64,000 bases of DNA from an uncultured Pseudomonadota bacterium (GCA_949286215.1 CASDYX010000005.1:1-64000); one strand, 5' to 3'. Shown: positions 34,733-44,695, numbered from the stretch's first letter. Made by a program: numbers and translations. Notes: a model not told the origin generated them from the letters alone.

Positions 34733-35250
34733 CAGCTTTTATCATCATTTTGAACTTGTTTAATTACCTGCGACCAATCTTTAAGAGGCGTATTATCTGC
34801 AGAATAAAGTGCTAAATGATACGAGATAGCCGGCATTGTGCTCCCTTGCAGAGCTATGGGTTTGGCAGAAATTTTGAGATAGTAATCAGCATCATTTAAA
34901 TTGTTAACAACAGTATAAGTTTTAGAGCCTTCCAGAACATTTATGGTTTCGAGACGAGCTTGATAAATACCGTCAGGCGTATTTTCATCTTGTTTTTCCG
35001 GCGACATTACATAAATTTTCGGACGAGGTAATTTGTCATAATATTCGGAAGTTTCATCCAACAACTTATTAACCGTGCGGTTGGCTACCAAAATATATGC
35101 CTCTGCCGAGGTATTCTCTTCTGTCAGAGGTTGAGGTTGCGCATAAGGCGTATCAACCACGTATTGTTCGTTTTCTTCCATAGCCTGATGACTGACCACC
35201 GTACAGGCTGCCAATAAGATATATGCAGATGCTGTCAGAAGTTTTTTCAT
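34726..35250 (-). CDS. Predicted lipoprotein, LpoB-like
   Basis: 174 aa. The signal peptide ends in a lipobox LLAAC (C16). The mature part has segments AEAYILVANRTVNKLL, PRPKIYVMSP, TYTVVNNLNDADYYLKISA and a conserved-looking C-terminus KDWSQVIKQVQNDDKSWW. This layout recalls small periplasmic activator lipoproteins of the LpoB/FlgO type, though I cannot place it in one family. AAGGATAAAAG precedes the ATG. It overlaps the following exported-protein gene by 7 bases, so the two probably act together in the envelope. Confidence 0.6.
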   Translation of the reverse strand: MKKLLTASAYILLAACTVVSHQAMEENEQYVVDTPYAQPQPLTEENTSAEAYILVANRTVNKLLDETSEYYDKLPRPKIYVMSPEKQDENTPDGIYQARLETINVLEGSKTYTVVNNLNDADYYLKISAKPIALQGSTMPAISYHLALYSADNTPLKDWSQVIKQVQNDDKSWW

Positions 35251-35375
35251 CTTTTATCCTTCAAATTTTTACCTTTTGTTAACCTTAATATAAAGGCATT
35301 TTTTTAAATCTCATTATCTTTTTTTAGTTATTCACTATTTGATAGGTGGTTGCTTTTTTTTATTATTCCGTTATT

Positions 35376-35855
35376 ATGCCTGACGTATTGTTAATTTATC
35401 AGAGAAAATTTATGGTTATTACCGCAAGCGCTATTTTAATCGGATTGTTACTTCTTATCCGCCCTTTGCAAAAAAACAGCTTCTATCTTCTCCATGCCGG
35501 AATCGTTATCTTGGGTGCTTATTATATTGAAACACACTATTTTAGGGTAACACCTTTTGCTCCCAAAACGCTTCTGTTGTTTTTGGTTTATCAATTTGTG
35601 GTTATCAATCCCGTTACTTATTTGGCTTACTTTGTTGATAAACGTGCAGCTGTTCGCGGTGAGTGGCGCATTCCGGAAAGAAACTTACACGCATTGGAAA
35701 TGCTCGGCGGTTGGAGTGGCGCTTTGCTCGCTCAAAAAACCTTACACCACAAAAACAAAAAGAAAAGCTATCAGGCTGAATTTGCTTTTGTTTTAATTAT
35801 GCAAATCGGTTTTATTGTGGCTGCTCTGCAGTTCTTAGGGATTATCCACTTATAG
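35376..35855 (+). CDS. DUF1294 membrane protein
   Basis: About 159 aa. Three to four hydrophobic helices are present, with the DUF1294 hallmark in the second half: YLAYFVDKRAAVRGEWRIPE, then LGGWSGALLAQKTLHHKNKKKSY. Function of the family is unknown. The start is uncertain. A GTG at 35346 and ATGs at 35376 and 35412 are in frame, and only the last has a weak purine stretch (AGAGAAAA) at good spacing. The true protein may be 12 residues shorter than given. It is followed in the same direction by the ABC exporter after 60 bases. Confidence 0.75.
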   Translation: MPDVLLIYQRKFMVITASAILIGLLLLIRPLQKNSFYLLHAGIVILGAYYIETHYFRVTPFAPKTLLLFLVYQFVVINPVTYLAYFVDKRAAVRGEWRIPERNLHALEMLGGWSGALLAQKTLHHKNKKKSYQAEFAFVLIMQIGFIVAALQFLGIIHL

Positions 35856-35915
35856 CTTGCATTAAGCATAAAATTTTTTATTATACCTTATCTTTTGTAT
35901 TTTTAAGGAAAAACG

Positions 35916-37703
35916 ATGATTGAAGATAAAATTCAAATTAATGAAGAGCCCAAAAAGCTTGAATTTACAGAGCACTACAAAAAAATGTGGCCTTTCGTTA
36001 AACCTTATTTATTTAGGGCTATTTTAGCTATTTTAATTTGTATTCCTATCGGGGCTTTGGACTCGGTAGTAGCCTTGTCGTTAAAACCTTATATGGATGT
36101 GGTTTTGGTTGACAAATCCAGCTCTTCTCCAGCTTATATCCCGATTTTGATTATCGCATTTACATCGGTGCAAGGTTTTCTGAACTATGCCGCAACATAT
36201 CTCAATACTTGGGTTGGAACCAAAATAAACCAAGATTTGAAGCGCGCTCTTTATAAAAAACTCTTGCACATGCAAACTGCTTATTTTGATCAGCATAATT
36301 CCGGTTTTATTGTACAAAGATTTAATACCGACTGTGATATTGCTTGTTCGGGATTATTAGAGAATTTGAAGGTTTTCGTTTCTCGCTTCTTTTCTTCGGT
36401 TTCTTTGGTATGCGTGTTGATTTATAACTCTTGGCAGTTGGCGATTATCGCTGTTTTGATTTTGGGTTGCGCTTTACTTCCCTTATCGTCGGTTAGAAGA
36501 AGAATTAAACGCGTGGTTATGGGAAGTGTTGCAGAAGGAGCTAAAATTATTTCCAATTACACAGAAACATATTCAGGCAACAAAACTATTGCCTCCTATA
36601 ATTTACAGAGCAAGATTTATAAAACCTATGATGACACTCTCCGCAATCTGTTTAAGCTCATGATTAAAATGGTGCAAAAAACCGCTTGGATGACACCGGC
36701 TCTGCATATCATCGTTTCGATTGGTATCGGTGCGGTCATCGGCTATGGTAGCTATTTGATTGTAAACGGAACTATTACCAGCGGTAATTTCGTTTCTTTC
36801 ATCACGGCTTTGATTATGCTCTATACGCCGATTAAAAGTATCGGTAAAAACTATAACGCCATGCAGGTTTCTTTTTTGGCAATCGAGCGTGTGGTTGAAA
36901 TTTTGGAAACAGAACCGACCATTACCAATAAAGCTGATGCAAAAAAATTAAACGGCGTACACAAGTCTATTCAATTTAATCATGTTGATTTTGAATATAA
37001 TGAAGGAATTCCGGTATTAAAAGATATTAATCTTAACGTTAAGGCCGGTTCCACTATCGCCTTGGTCGGAAATTCGGGCGGCGGTAAGACAACTATTGTT
37101 AACCTTATTCCTCGTTTTTATGACGTTAAAAACGGCTCAATCACCATTGATGGAACAGATATCAGAGATTTTTCATTGAAAAGCCTGCGCGATAATATTG
37201 CCGTGGTGTTCCAAGACAATTTCCTCTTTTCAGGCACAATTCGTGACAATATTTTGTTAGGTAAAGAAGATGCTACGGAAGAAGAAATTAACCAAGCAAT
37301 TAAGATGGCTTGTTTGGATGAATTTATTTCTGAACTCAAAGACGGACTTGATACCAAAATCGGTGAAAGAGGTTCTTTGCTATCAGGTGGCCAACGCCAA
37401 CGCTTAGCCATTGCCAGAGCTTTTATTAAAAATGCACCGGTGGTTATTTTGGATGAGGCAACATCTGCTTTGGATAATAAAGCCGAAGCCGTCGTTCAAA
37501 AAGCTATTGATAATTTGATGCAAGACAGAACCGTATTTGTGATTGCTCACCGCTTGTCAACCGTACAAAATGCCGATACAATTGTGGTTATTAATGACGG
37601 TGAAATTGTGGAACAAGGAACGCACGAGCAATTGTTAAACATTGAAAACGGTGCGTATAAAGCTTTGTACAATGCTCAATTTAAGTCAAAGAAAGCCGCT
37701 TAA
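35916..37703 (+). CDS. ABC exporter half-transporter, MsbA-like
   Basis: 595 aa, membrane domain (six helices, about 30-310) fused to an ATPase domain: Walker A VGNSGGGKTT (about 386-395), Q-loop, signature LSGGQRQR (about 489) and Walker B VVILDEATSALD. Such homodimeric exporters include MsbA (lipid A-core flipping) and drug or peptide exporters. The alphaproteobacterial context and lack of an accessory gene favour an MsbA-type lipid exporter, which is inference. AAGGAAAAACG precedes the ATG. A bidirectional terminator follows. Confidence 0.85.
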   Translation: MIEDKIQINEEPKKLEFTEHYKKMWPFVKPYLFRAILAILICIPIGALDSVVALSLKPYMDVVLVDKSSSSPAYIPILIIAFTSVQGFLNYAATYLNTWVGTKINQDLKRALYKKLLHMQTAYFDQHNSGFIVQRFNTDCDIACSGLLENLKVFVSRFFSSVSLVCVLIYNSWQLAIIAVLILGCALLPLSSVRRRIKRVVMGSVAEGAKIISNYTETYSGNKTIASYNLQSKIYKTYDDTLRNLFKLMIKMVQKTAWMTPALHIIVSIGIGAVIGYGSYLIVNGTITSGNFVSFITALIMLYTPIKSIGKNYNAMQVSFLAIERVVEILETEPTITNKADAKKLNGVHKSIQFNHVDFEYNEGIPVLKDINLNVKAGSTIALVGNSGGGKTTIVNLIPRFYDVKNGSITIDGTDIRDFSLKSLRDNIAVVFQDNFLFSGTIRDNILLGKEDATEEEINQAIKMACLDEFISELKDGLDTKIGERGSLLSGGQRQRLAIARAFIKNAPVVILDEATSALDNKAEAVVQKAIDNLMQDRTVFVIAHRLSTVQNADTIVVINDGEIVEQGTHEQLLNIENGAYKALYNAQFKSKKAA

Positions 37704-37739
37704 AAAAAGAAGAGCTCCCTTAAGGGAGCTTTTCTTTTA
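37702..37739. terminator. Bidirectional terminator
   Basis: An 8-bp stem AGCTCCCT / AGGGAGCT with a 2-base centre, with A-rich and T-rich flanks, separates the exporter from the convergent SpmA/B-type gene. Confidence 0.8.
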
Positions 37740-38963
37740 ATAAAAGACATAAGACAAAGAAATTGCGGCAACAATTCCTGCCAAATCCGCCAAAAGCGCG
37801 CAAGGAAGTGCGGCTCCGACTTTGGTGATTTTAACCACTCCGAAATAAACCGCTAAGACATAAAACGTGGTTTCGGTGGAGCCTTGGATGACGCAAGATA
37901 CAAATGCCGGAAAACTATCTGCGCCATAAGTTTGCATGGTTTCTATCATCATGGCTCTGGCACCGCTACCTGATAATGGCTTCATCACGGCGGTTGGCAA
38001 GGCGGCAACAAAATCCGTATTAAGTCCAAGAGATGAAAACAGCCAAGCAAAGGCTTGAACAATATAATCCAAACAGCCCGATGTGCGGAAGACAGCAATG
38101 GCTACCAACATTGCTACCAAGTAAGGAATAATGCGGATGGCAATATCAAAGCCTTCTTTAGCACCAAGAATGAATTCCTCATAAACATTTAATTTTTTGA
38201 CCAAACCGGCTGCAATAAAAACAATTATGATCAAAAACAGAATAAAATTACCACCTTGGGCGGAGGCTGTCAGCCTATCTTCAGGAGAAAGCGACAAGAA
38301 ATACCAGGCAAGGACACCTATGAGGGCTAAAAATCCCCCTAAATAGCTCAAGACGACACGATTGAAAATCGGCAATTTTTGTACCCAAGCAACTGCTAAA
38401 AAGCCAACCAAGCTGGAGACCGATGTTGCCAAAAGAATAGGAACAAAAACCGCTGAGGGATTAAGAGAGCCTAACTCTGAGCGATACATCAAAATCGTTA
38501 TCGGAATAAGGGTGACGGCGGAGGCATTAATCACCATAAACATGATTTGCGCCGAAGAGGCTTGGTCTTTATGAGGATTGAGCGTTTGTAATTGCTCCAT
38601 GGCTTTTAGCCCCATTGGAGTAGCAGCATTATCCAACCCTAAAACATTGGCAGCAATATTCATAACGATTGAGCCAAGAGCCGGATGGTTCGCGGGGACG
38701 TCTGGCATAATTTTTTGAAACAGAGGCTTGAGAAAAGCAGCTAAAAGGTTTGTTATTCCTGATTTTTCGGCAATTTTTAAGAAGCCTAACCACAAGCATA
38801 GCATGCCGGTTAAATTTAGGCAAATTTGAAAAGCCGTTTTGGCGGAAGAAAAGGTTGAACCAATCAACTCGCTCCAAATTTCGCTATTACCCAAAAACAA
38901 ACTTTGCGCAATAGCAGCTAAAAAGGCCGCAATGAAAAAGCCACACCATATCCAATTTAACAT
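37737..38963 (-). CDS. SpmA/SpmB-type fused nucleoside-recognition membrane protein
   Basis: 408 aa with about ten hydrophobic segments. The N-terminal half resembles spore maturation protein SpmA (LNLTGMLCLWLGFLKIAEKSG, NIAANVLGLDNAATPMGLKAM) and the C-terminal half SpmB (IIPYLVAMLVAIAVFRTSG, MKPLSGSGARAMM, SCVIQGSTETTFYVLAVYFG). Both are Gate-domain proteins; Gram-negative versions are commonly fused like this and their substrate is unknown. The name does not imply sporulation. Upstream, TTCTCCTTAATAC on the plus strand gives AAGGAGAA before the ATG. Confidence 0.82.
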   Translation of the reverse strand: MLNWIWCGFFIAAFLAAIAQSLFLGNSEIWSELIGSTFSSAKTAFQICLNLTGMLCLWLGFLKIAEKSGITNLLAAFLKPLFQKIMPDVPANHPALGSIVMNIAANVLGLDNAATPMGLKAMEQLQTLNPHKDQASSAQIMFMVINASAVTLIPITILMYRSELGSLNPSAVFVPILLATSVSSLVGFLAVAWVQKLPIFNRVVLSYLGGFLALIGVLAWYFLSLSPEDRLTASAQGGNFILFLIIIVFIAAGLVKKLNVYEEFILGAKEGFDIAIRIIPYLVAMLVAIAVFRTSGCLDYIVQAFAWLFSSLGLNTDFVAALPTAVMKPLSGSGARAMMIETMQTYGADSFPAFVSCVIQGSTETTFYVLAVYFGVVKITKVGAALPCALLADLAGIVAAISLSYVFY

Positions 38964-39082
38964 TTTGTTCTCCTTAATACAAATTTAGCTAAAAAAAATG
39001 AAAATATTGCTAACTCTTTAATAAAATTTAATGTTTTTACGCCAACATAAGGTTATTCGTAAATTTCTATAGGAGTAAAATT

Positions 39083-39649
39083 ATGTCTGTTTTCGGTTGG
39101 GTTGTGTTAGGCGTTGTAGCCTTGATTTTGTATGTCTTATACGCCGGCGTTATCTTGAAAAAAAATAAAGTGAACGAGGCGATGTCGGGCATTGATGTTC
39201 AGCTCAAAAAACGTTATGACCTTATTCCCAATATGATGAATATGGCAGCAAAATATATGGAACATGAAAAAAATCTTATGGCTGAAATCACAAAATTAAG
39301 AACAAATGCCATGAGTTCATCTTTTCGAGCTGACCCGAAAGCAAAAATTGAAAATGAGTCTTTATTAGAAGCAAAGCTCAAAGAATTTAACATCTCTTTG
39401 GAAAATTATCCCGACATGAAGTCTAACCAAGCCATGCTTGAGACGATGCAATCTTTGCAAAGCGTGGAAGAACACATTGCTGCCGCCAGACGTTTTTATA
39501 ACTCGGCTGTTAATGATTTGGTAAATGCTACCGAAATTTTCCCCAGCAGTGTGATGGCTAAAATGCTCGGAATTAAAGCTGATATGCCCTATTTTGAAGC
39601 TTCTAAAAATGAGAAAAAGCCGATTAACAGCGCGGATTACTTTAAATAA
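39083..39649 (+). CDS. lemA: LemA family protein
   Basis: 188 aa. One N-terminal membrane helix (about 3-24) is followed by a four-helix bundle; the hallmark VNEAMSGIDVQLKKRYDLIPNM (about 33-54) is clear. LemA proteins are membrane-anchored with unknown function and often precede a TPM-domain or DUF3137 gene. TAGGAG precedes the ATG. The stop overlaps the following gene by one base (TAATG), implying coupled expression with DUF3137. Confidence 0.88.
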   Translation: MSVFGWVVLGVVALILYVLYAGVILKKNKVNEAMSGIDVQLKKRYDLIPNMMNMAAKYMEHEKNLMAEITKLRTNAMSSSFRADPKAKIENESLLEAKLKEFNISLENYPDMKSNQAMLETMQSLQSVEEHIAAARRFYNSAVNDLVNATEIFPSSVMAKMLGIKADMPYFEASKNEKKPINSADYFK

Positions 39650-40611
39650 TGCTCAAGACTAAAGCCGAATTTGATGATTTTTATAACCGCAAGCTATTAG
39701 GCAAATTTGCGGAAATGGAAGTTGAACGCCAAAAACAACTCAATATTTTTATTAATCGTATGCTCTTGGCCGCGTTTTTTATTCCACTTTTGATGCTGGG
39801 ATGCTGGATGGCTTTCTGGGGAGATATGGTGAAAGAGAGCGAAACTTGCCTAAAATTCACTACTTATGGCTTGTTTCTTTATGTTGCTTTTACTTATTTT
39901 TACTGCAGATCTCCGATTACCAATTTTATTGTTGATATTAAAAATGACGTAATGGAAGAATTTGCCGGATTTTGGGGGGATTTTACTTATGCTAACTGTT
40001 TGGAAATTCCTTCCGATGTTTTGCTAAAATCTAAAGTTTTCCCTCTATTTGATTCATCAATGGGTGATGATTTTTTCTGCGGCGTTTATAATCACACAAA
40101 GACCACAATTGCAGAAGAAACACTTTATAAAAAAGTTCGTACAAAAAACGGATCGACCAATGTTACCGTGTTTAAGGGCGTGGTGATTTTACTCGAACTG
40201 AATAAAAAATTTGAGGGACAAACCGTAGTGGTAAAAGACAGCGGGATCTTTAATATTTTCAAAAAAGTCGGACGCGGCGAACGTATTAAACTCGAAGATC
40301 CGGTGTTTGAAAAACAATTTGAGGTATTTGGCGACAATCAAGTGGAGGCCAGATATTTGCTAACCACCGCTTTCATGGAAAGAATTTTACAAGCTCAAAA
40401 GGCATTTCTGGGAAAAACTATTCAATTTGGCTTTTTTGATAACAAATTGCTCATAAGCATTGAAACCAAGCAAAATATGTTTGAGATTTCATCAATCTTT
40501 CAAAGGACTACCAATCGCCAAATGATTGACCGCTCTTTTGAACAATTTGCTGCCGTAATGGAAATTATTGATACCTTACAGCTCAACAAATATATTCAAT
40601 TTAAGCGTTAG
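39649..40611 (+). CDS. DUF3137 family membrane protein
   Basis: 320 aa. A charged N-terminus is followed by two membrane helices (about 38-55 and 75-90) and a soluble domain with FWGDFTY, VFKGVVILLELNKKFEGQTVVVKD and FLGKTIQFGFFDNKLLISIE, typical of DUF3137. The family regularly pairs with LemA, as here. Function is unknown. Its last 11 bases overlap the convergent ABC exporter gene. Confidence 0.8.
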   Translation: MLKTKAEFDDFYNRKLLGKFAEMEVERQKQLNIFINRMLLAAFFIPLLMLGCWMAFWGDMVKESETCLKFTTYGLFLYVAFTYFYCRSPITNFIVDIKNDVMEEFAGFWGDFTYANCLEIPSDVLLKSKVFPLFDSSMGDDFFCGVYNHTKTTIAEETLYKKVRTKNGSTNVTVFKGVVILLELNKKFEGQTVVVKDSGIFNIFKKVGRGERIKLEDPVFEKQFEVFGDNQVEARYLLTTAFMERILQAQKAFLGKTIQFGFFDNKLLISIETKQNMFEISSIFQRTTNRQMIDRSFEQFAAVMEIIDTLQLNKYIQFKR

Positions 40612-42400
40612 TCTCATCTTCTTCGATTTGCAAAAAGCCGGAAGACTGCATTTGATAAAATTGGTAATAGGCACCTTTTTTACGCATTAGGGCTGCATGA
40701 GTGCCGATTTCTTTGATTGCGCCTTTTTCCATCACAACTAATTTGTTCATCTCTTTGAGCGTGGATAGACGGTGGGCAATAGCGATTACCGTTTTGTCCT
40801 TCATGAGCTCTTTGAGGGCGGTTTGGATATAGTTTTCGCTCTCACTGTCTAAGGCCGATGTGGCTTCATCTAAAATGAGAATCGGCGCATTTTTAAGTAT
40901 GGCTCTTGCAATGGCAATGCGTTGGCGCTCACCACCTGAGAGCATAACACCTCTTTCACCGACTTTGCTGTTATAGCCATCAGGCAAGGTCATGATATAG
41001 TCATGAATATAGGCTTTTTTGGCGGCTTCTATCACTTCTTCATCTGAGGCATGAATATTGCCATAGCGAATATTTTCCATAATCGTGCGGTTAAACAAGC
41101 TCGGGTCTTGCGGTATGAGAGCAATGTTTTGCCGTAGAGAGTTTTGTGTTACAGTTCTGATATCTTGAGAATCAATCGCGATTGAGCCTCCTTGGACATC
41201 ATAATAACGCGAAATTAATTTTATCAATGTGGATTTACCTGAACCCGAACGCCCAACAAGGCCTATTTTTTCTTTTGGTTCGATGGTCAAGTTAAAGTCG
41301 TTAAACAAGGCTGAGGCATTTTTATAGTGGTAGTCAACTTTATCAAAAGTAATTTTTCCCTCGGTAACAGTCAAAGGCGCGGCATTTTTGGCATCTTCAA
41401 TATCACAAGGTTTATTGAGCAAATCAAGCCCGTCTTGAATACCGCCCGTAAACATTACATAATTCGTACAGAAAAAGCCCATGTGCATCATGGATTGTGT
41501 CATAGAAGAAATAAGCGACAAGATTAAAACAACATCTCCGACGCTCAAGTTCTGATAATACCAATAATAAAACGTCAGGAGATAAAAGCTGATGGTCATG
41601 GTATCATTAATCATTCGGGAGAAAGTATCAACCCAAGCACTGCGTTTGACCTCTTTGCGGACGGCTTTGAGGGCTTTTCTTACCGAATCATAATAGGTGC
41701 GACGTTCATAATTAAAATTGGCACAGTTTTTGACCAAATCCGAATTGGTAATACTATCAACCAAAATACCATTCGATTCAGACATGAGTTTTGCTTTGCG
41801 GGATGAAAGAGAACCGATGCCTTTGCGAATTCTGATTTGTACAAAAGCTAAAATAACACACAACAGGCTAAACCACAGGGCTAAAGACAATCTGATTTGT
41901 CCGATAAAGAAAAAAGCTGTCAGAAAACTGCCTACCGGAAACAAAAAGCCTTGCATAATATGGTAGTAGAGCGTTTCGCTGTTATTGAGGATGGTTTTGA
42001 TTTTGCCGGAGACATTGCCAGCCATTTCTTCGGCAAAAAAGGCGGTTGAGTGCTTGTGCGCCCAAGTAAATAAATCTTTGGACATTTTACCTATGTAATA
42101 AGGCAGAAATTTCATATCCAGCATGCGGGTGGATATAATCAGCAAACTTTGCATTAGCAAACACAGCAAAATCAAGACCAGATAGTGAATAATTTTTTGC
42201 AAAGTCTCATTATCGGCTGAACCTTGAGAGATAAGCTCTATCATTTGCGCACTGGCCCAGTTGGTGCTGCGACTGAAAAACTGTGCTCCAAACATCACTA
42301 AAACCATTAAGATACATAGGCCTTTAAGGCGGCGTGCATAGTGCCAAAGAAAACGAGCTACTGAGGTTTGCATAAAAAATTTTCCTACCGAGGTTATCAA
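40601..42400 (-). CDS. ABC exporter half-transporter
   Basis: 599 aa, a fused six-helix membrane domain (about 20-320) and ATPase domain: Walker A VGRSGSGKST (about 383), signature LSGGERQR (about 487), Walker B ILILDEATSALD. It differs clearly from the exporter at 35916 and is not its recent duplicate. The substrate is unknown; no partner gene adjoins it, so it may be a homodimer. The upstream gene in the same direction would be the MFS carrier after 45 bases, so the two transporters may share a transcript. Confidence 0.82.
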   Translation of the reverse strand: MITSVGKFFMQTSVARFLWHYARRLKGLCILMVLVMFGAQFFSRSTNWASAQMIELISQGSADNETLQKIIHYLVLILLCLLMQSLLIISTRMLDMKFLPYYIGKMSKDLFTWAHKHSTAFFAEEMAGNVSGKIKTILNNSETLYYHIMQGFLFPVGSFLTAFFFIGQIRLSLALWFSLLCVILAFVQIRIRKGIGSLSSRKAKLMSESNGILVDSITNSDLVKNCANFNYERRTYYDSVRKALKAVRKEVKRSAWVDTFSRMINDTMTISFYLLTFYYWYYQNLSVGDVVLILSLISSMTQSMMHMGFFCTNYVMFTGGIQDGLDLLNKPCDIEDAKNAAPLTVTEGKITFDKVDYHYKNASALFNDFNLTIEPKEKIGLVGRSGSGKSTLIKLISRYYDVQGGSIAIDSQDIRTVTQNSLRQNIALIPQDPSLFNRTIMENIRYGNIHASDEEVIEAAKKAYIHDYIMTLPDGYNSKVGERGVMLSGGERQRIAIARAILKNAPILILDEATSALDSESENYIQTALKELMKDKTVIAIAHRLSTLKEMNKLVVMEKGAIKEIGTHAALMRKKGAYYQFYQMQSSGFLQIEEDETNA

Positions 42401-42445
42401 AAACTCTCAGAGTATAACACAAATAAAAAATTTATTTAAGCGAAA

Positions 42446-43624
42446 TTATTCTTCCTTGAGGCTTTCTTGGTATAACCAATTTGACAACAAGCACAAAACA
42501 TAGGCACTCAGCAATGCCCAATAAGGATTGCTTAAATCTGCTACGACACCGATAAAGAGAGCGCATAGGGCATAAATTAAGCTTTTACCCAATGACATTA
42601 ATGAAATGATAATCTCATGGGTTCTGTCCGGGCTTTCTTCTTTGATGAGTGCATTTTGCAAAGGTTCTCGCACTCCACTGCAAAATGGGGCGCCTAAACG
42701 CACGAATAAGCTCCAGAAACTAGACATCAAAACCGCAACGATATTAATAATACTATCGGCAAAGGCTCCTCGTATCGTGGTTTTGGAAATTCCCCATTGT
42801 GCAGAAAACATAGAAGACAATCTGCTCCCGATATGTTCAAGAACCAAGCCTAAAGCTCTGAAGATACCCAAGCTCCAAACCGGAACAAATTGTTTGAAAA
42901 AGGCTGCATTAAAGTCAAAAGCTGCTTCATTTAGCCCATAGCGCAAAGATTCCCCTAAGGCCAAGCCGCTTAAGCGACGATTACCTTGTATGTATTTGAG
43001 CACCATTTTGAGGTGAATGAAGAAATTATCGTTCCGCGGCTGAGGAAACGGGGCTTCGATTAAAAACAGTGATAAAACAAAAGATAAAGCTAAAGGAATA
43101 AGCGTAATTTGTACTGCCAACCGCAAAGAATACATAACCGCACAAATGCTTACAAGCGCGGCTATTCCCAACCCTATTTGCATAATCTTTTGGCATTTGG
43201 CTCGGATATATTCATATTCTTGCAGGCGGTTCATATATTGCAAGCTACTATGAATAAGTGCGTCAGTATTAACATGGAGAGAGCGGCTTATCCCACAAAA
43301 AATTGCCCCCAAAAACAACAGAAAATATCCACCTGCAAAGCTATAACACAAATACCCCAAAAAAAGCGACAAGGCCCCTAAGATGCAGAGATTTTTGCGT
43401 CCGTATTTATCGGCCAACCAATTCAGCGGCAACTCAAAAAAGACCAAGCATAAATTTTGCAGAGCAAACAAGCTCATTGCTAAAGTATAGCTTTCTAAGA
43501 TTTGCGCAAAATAGAGTATCTCTATCGGCCAAGAGATAATAAACCAACTCAAAAAACCCTGTGATAAATACAAATTAAGGTTTCGGTTTAGCTGACGATG
43601 CAATGTGTTTTGCGGCATTTTCAT
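42446..43624 (-). CDS. MFS transporter
   Basis: 392 aa with about twelve predicted helices. The MFS loop 2-3 motif is seen as NWLADKYGRKNLCILGALSLF (about 65-85, shown in part). The N-terminus is polar (MKMPQNTLHRQLNRNLNLYLSQGF). The substrate cannot be told; drug or sugar efflux-type families are possible. It is divergent from ldh with about 120 bases between starts, and lies 45 bases upstream of the ABC exporter on the same strand. Confidence 0.78.
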   Translation of the reverse strand: MKMPQNTLHRQLNRNLNLYLSQGFLSWFIISWPIEILYFAQILESYTLAMSLFALQNLCLVFFELPLNWLADKYGRKNLCILGALSLFLGYLCYSFAGGYFLLFLGAIFCGISRSLHVNTDALIHSSLQYMNRLQEYEYIRAKCQKIMQIGLGIAALVSICAVMYSLRLAVQITLIPLALSFVLSLFLIEAPFPQPRNDNFFIHLKMVLKYIQGNRRLSGLALGESLRYGLNEAAFDFNAAFFKQFVPVWSLGIFRALGLVLEHIGSRLSSMFSAQWGISKTTIRGAFADSIINIVAVLMSSFWSLFVRLGAPFCSGVREPLQNALIKEESPDRTHEIIISLMSLGKSLIYALCALFIGVVADLSNPYWALLSAYVLCLLSNWLYQESLKEE

Positions 43625-43747
43625 CTCGGTGTGTGATTCTAAATTGCAGATAGTTTGCGCCTAAAAAATTAAAATATGATAAAAAATTGCAAATTTTATA
43701 AAAATAGTATTAAATAATGGCATCTTTAACGATTGAGGAGATGGTCT

Positions 43748-44695
43748 ATGAAAGTCGGAATTATCGGCGCCGGATTTGTCGGCAGCACTACCGCCTATAC
43801 TTTGGCAATTAAAGGTTTGGCAAGAGAAATCGTGTTGGTAGATATTAATACCGACAAAGCTAATGCCGAAGCCTTAGACGTGATTCATGCCGCGGCAATG
43901 ACCTCGGATAGCAATGTTTATTGCGGCGATTATGAAGATTTGGATGGCGCAAATATTGTGATTATTACGGTTGATTGCCAGAAAGCTCTCTCGGACAATC
44001 GTTTGGAGTTGTTGGAAAGCAACACTAAAATTATGTGCGATATTGTCCCGAAAATTATTCGTAACACACCTAATTGCATAATTGTTATTGCAACCAATCC
44101 GGTTGATGTGATTACCAAAGTGGTTTTGGATATTTCTAAATTCCCATCAACGCGCGTTATCGGCTCCGGTACCGTATTGGATACCGCTCGGTTCAGAGCC
44201 ATGTTGAGTGATTATTTCAATATTTCTCCGCACTCTATTCATGCTTATGTTATGGGGGAACATGGAAGCTCGTCTTTGGTTTCTTGGTCAACAGCGACTA
44301 TCGGAGGTTCCAGCATTGACAATTATGCTAAAGAAACCGGAATAAAGTTAACTGATGAGCTTAAACAAAAAATGTCTCAAGACGTGATTGAGGCCGGTTT
44401 CAAAATTTATCACGGGAAACGTGCCACATATTATGGTATTGCCAGCTCTTTGGTAAAAATTTGCGAGGCTATTATTAAAGATGAAAAACGAACTCTAACC
44501 GTCTCTTCTTTACACAAAAATGTTGAAGGCGTGAAAGATGTTTGCTTGTCTTTGCCAAGTGTTGTCAGCCGCAGAGGTGTATATGGTGCCGTTGTTCCGA
44601 ATTTAAGCGATAAAGAGCGAGAAAAACTCCGCCTTTCGGCTGAAATTATGGATAAGGCTAATCAAGAAGCTAAACAAATTTTGAAAAATAAATAA
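43748..44695 (+). CDS. ldh: L-lactate dehydrogenase
   Basis: 315 aa from the ATG at 43748, which has GAGGAG before it; an in-frame ATG at 43733 lacks one. NAD loop GIIGAGFVGSTTAY; DVINTD-type acidic residue after the second strand; catalytic His in VMGEHGSS; Asp and Arg in GSGTVLDTARFR. The substrate-specificity position has Gln (DCQKALSDNRLELL), the lactate rather than malate form, with Arg at the usual catalytic place. The mobile loop lacks the common PGET. It regenerates NAD+ in fermentation. A terminator shared with the convergent LOG gene follows. Confidence 0.9.
   Translation: MKVGIIGAGFVGSTTAYTLAIKGLAREIVLVDINTDKANAEALDVIHAAAMTSDSNVYCGDYEDLDGANIVIITVDCQKALSDNRLELLESNTKIMCDIVPKIIRNTPNCIIVIATNPVDVITKVVLDISKFPSTRVIGSGTVLDTARFRAMLSDYFNISPHSIHAYVMGEHGSSSLVSWSTATIGGSSIDNYAKETGIKLTDELKQKMSQDVIEAGFKIYHGKRATYYGIASSLVKICEAIIKDEKRTLTVSSLHKNVEGVKDVCLSLPSVVSRRGVYGAVVPNLSDKEREKLRLSAEIMDKANQEAKQILKNK

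Noticed and set aside
37737..38963. Evidence of sporulation from SpmA/SpmB-like gene
   Set aside because: Fused SpmA/B-type proteins are common in non-sporulating Gram-negative bacteria; no other sporulation gene is present.
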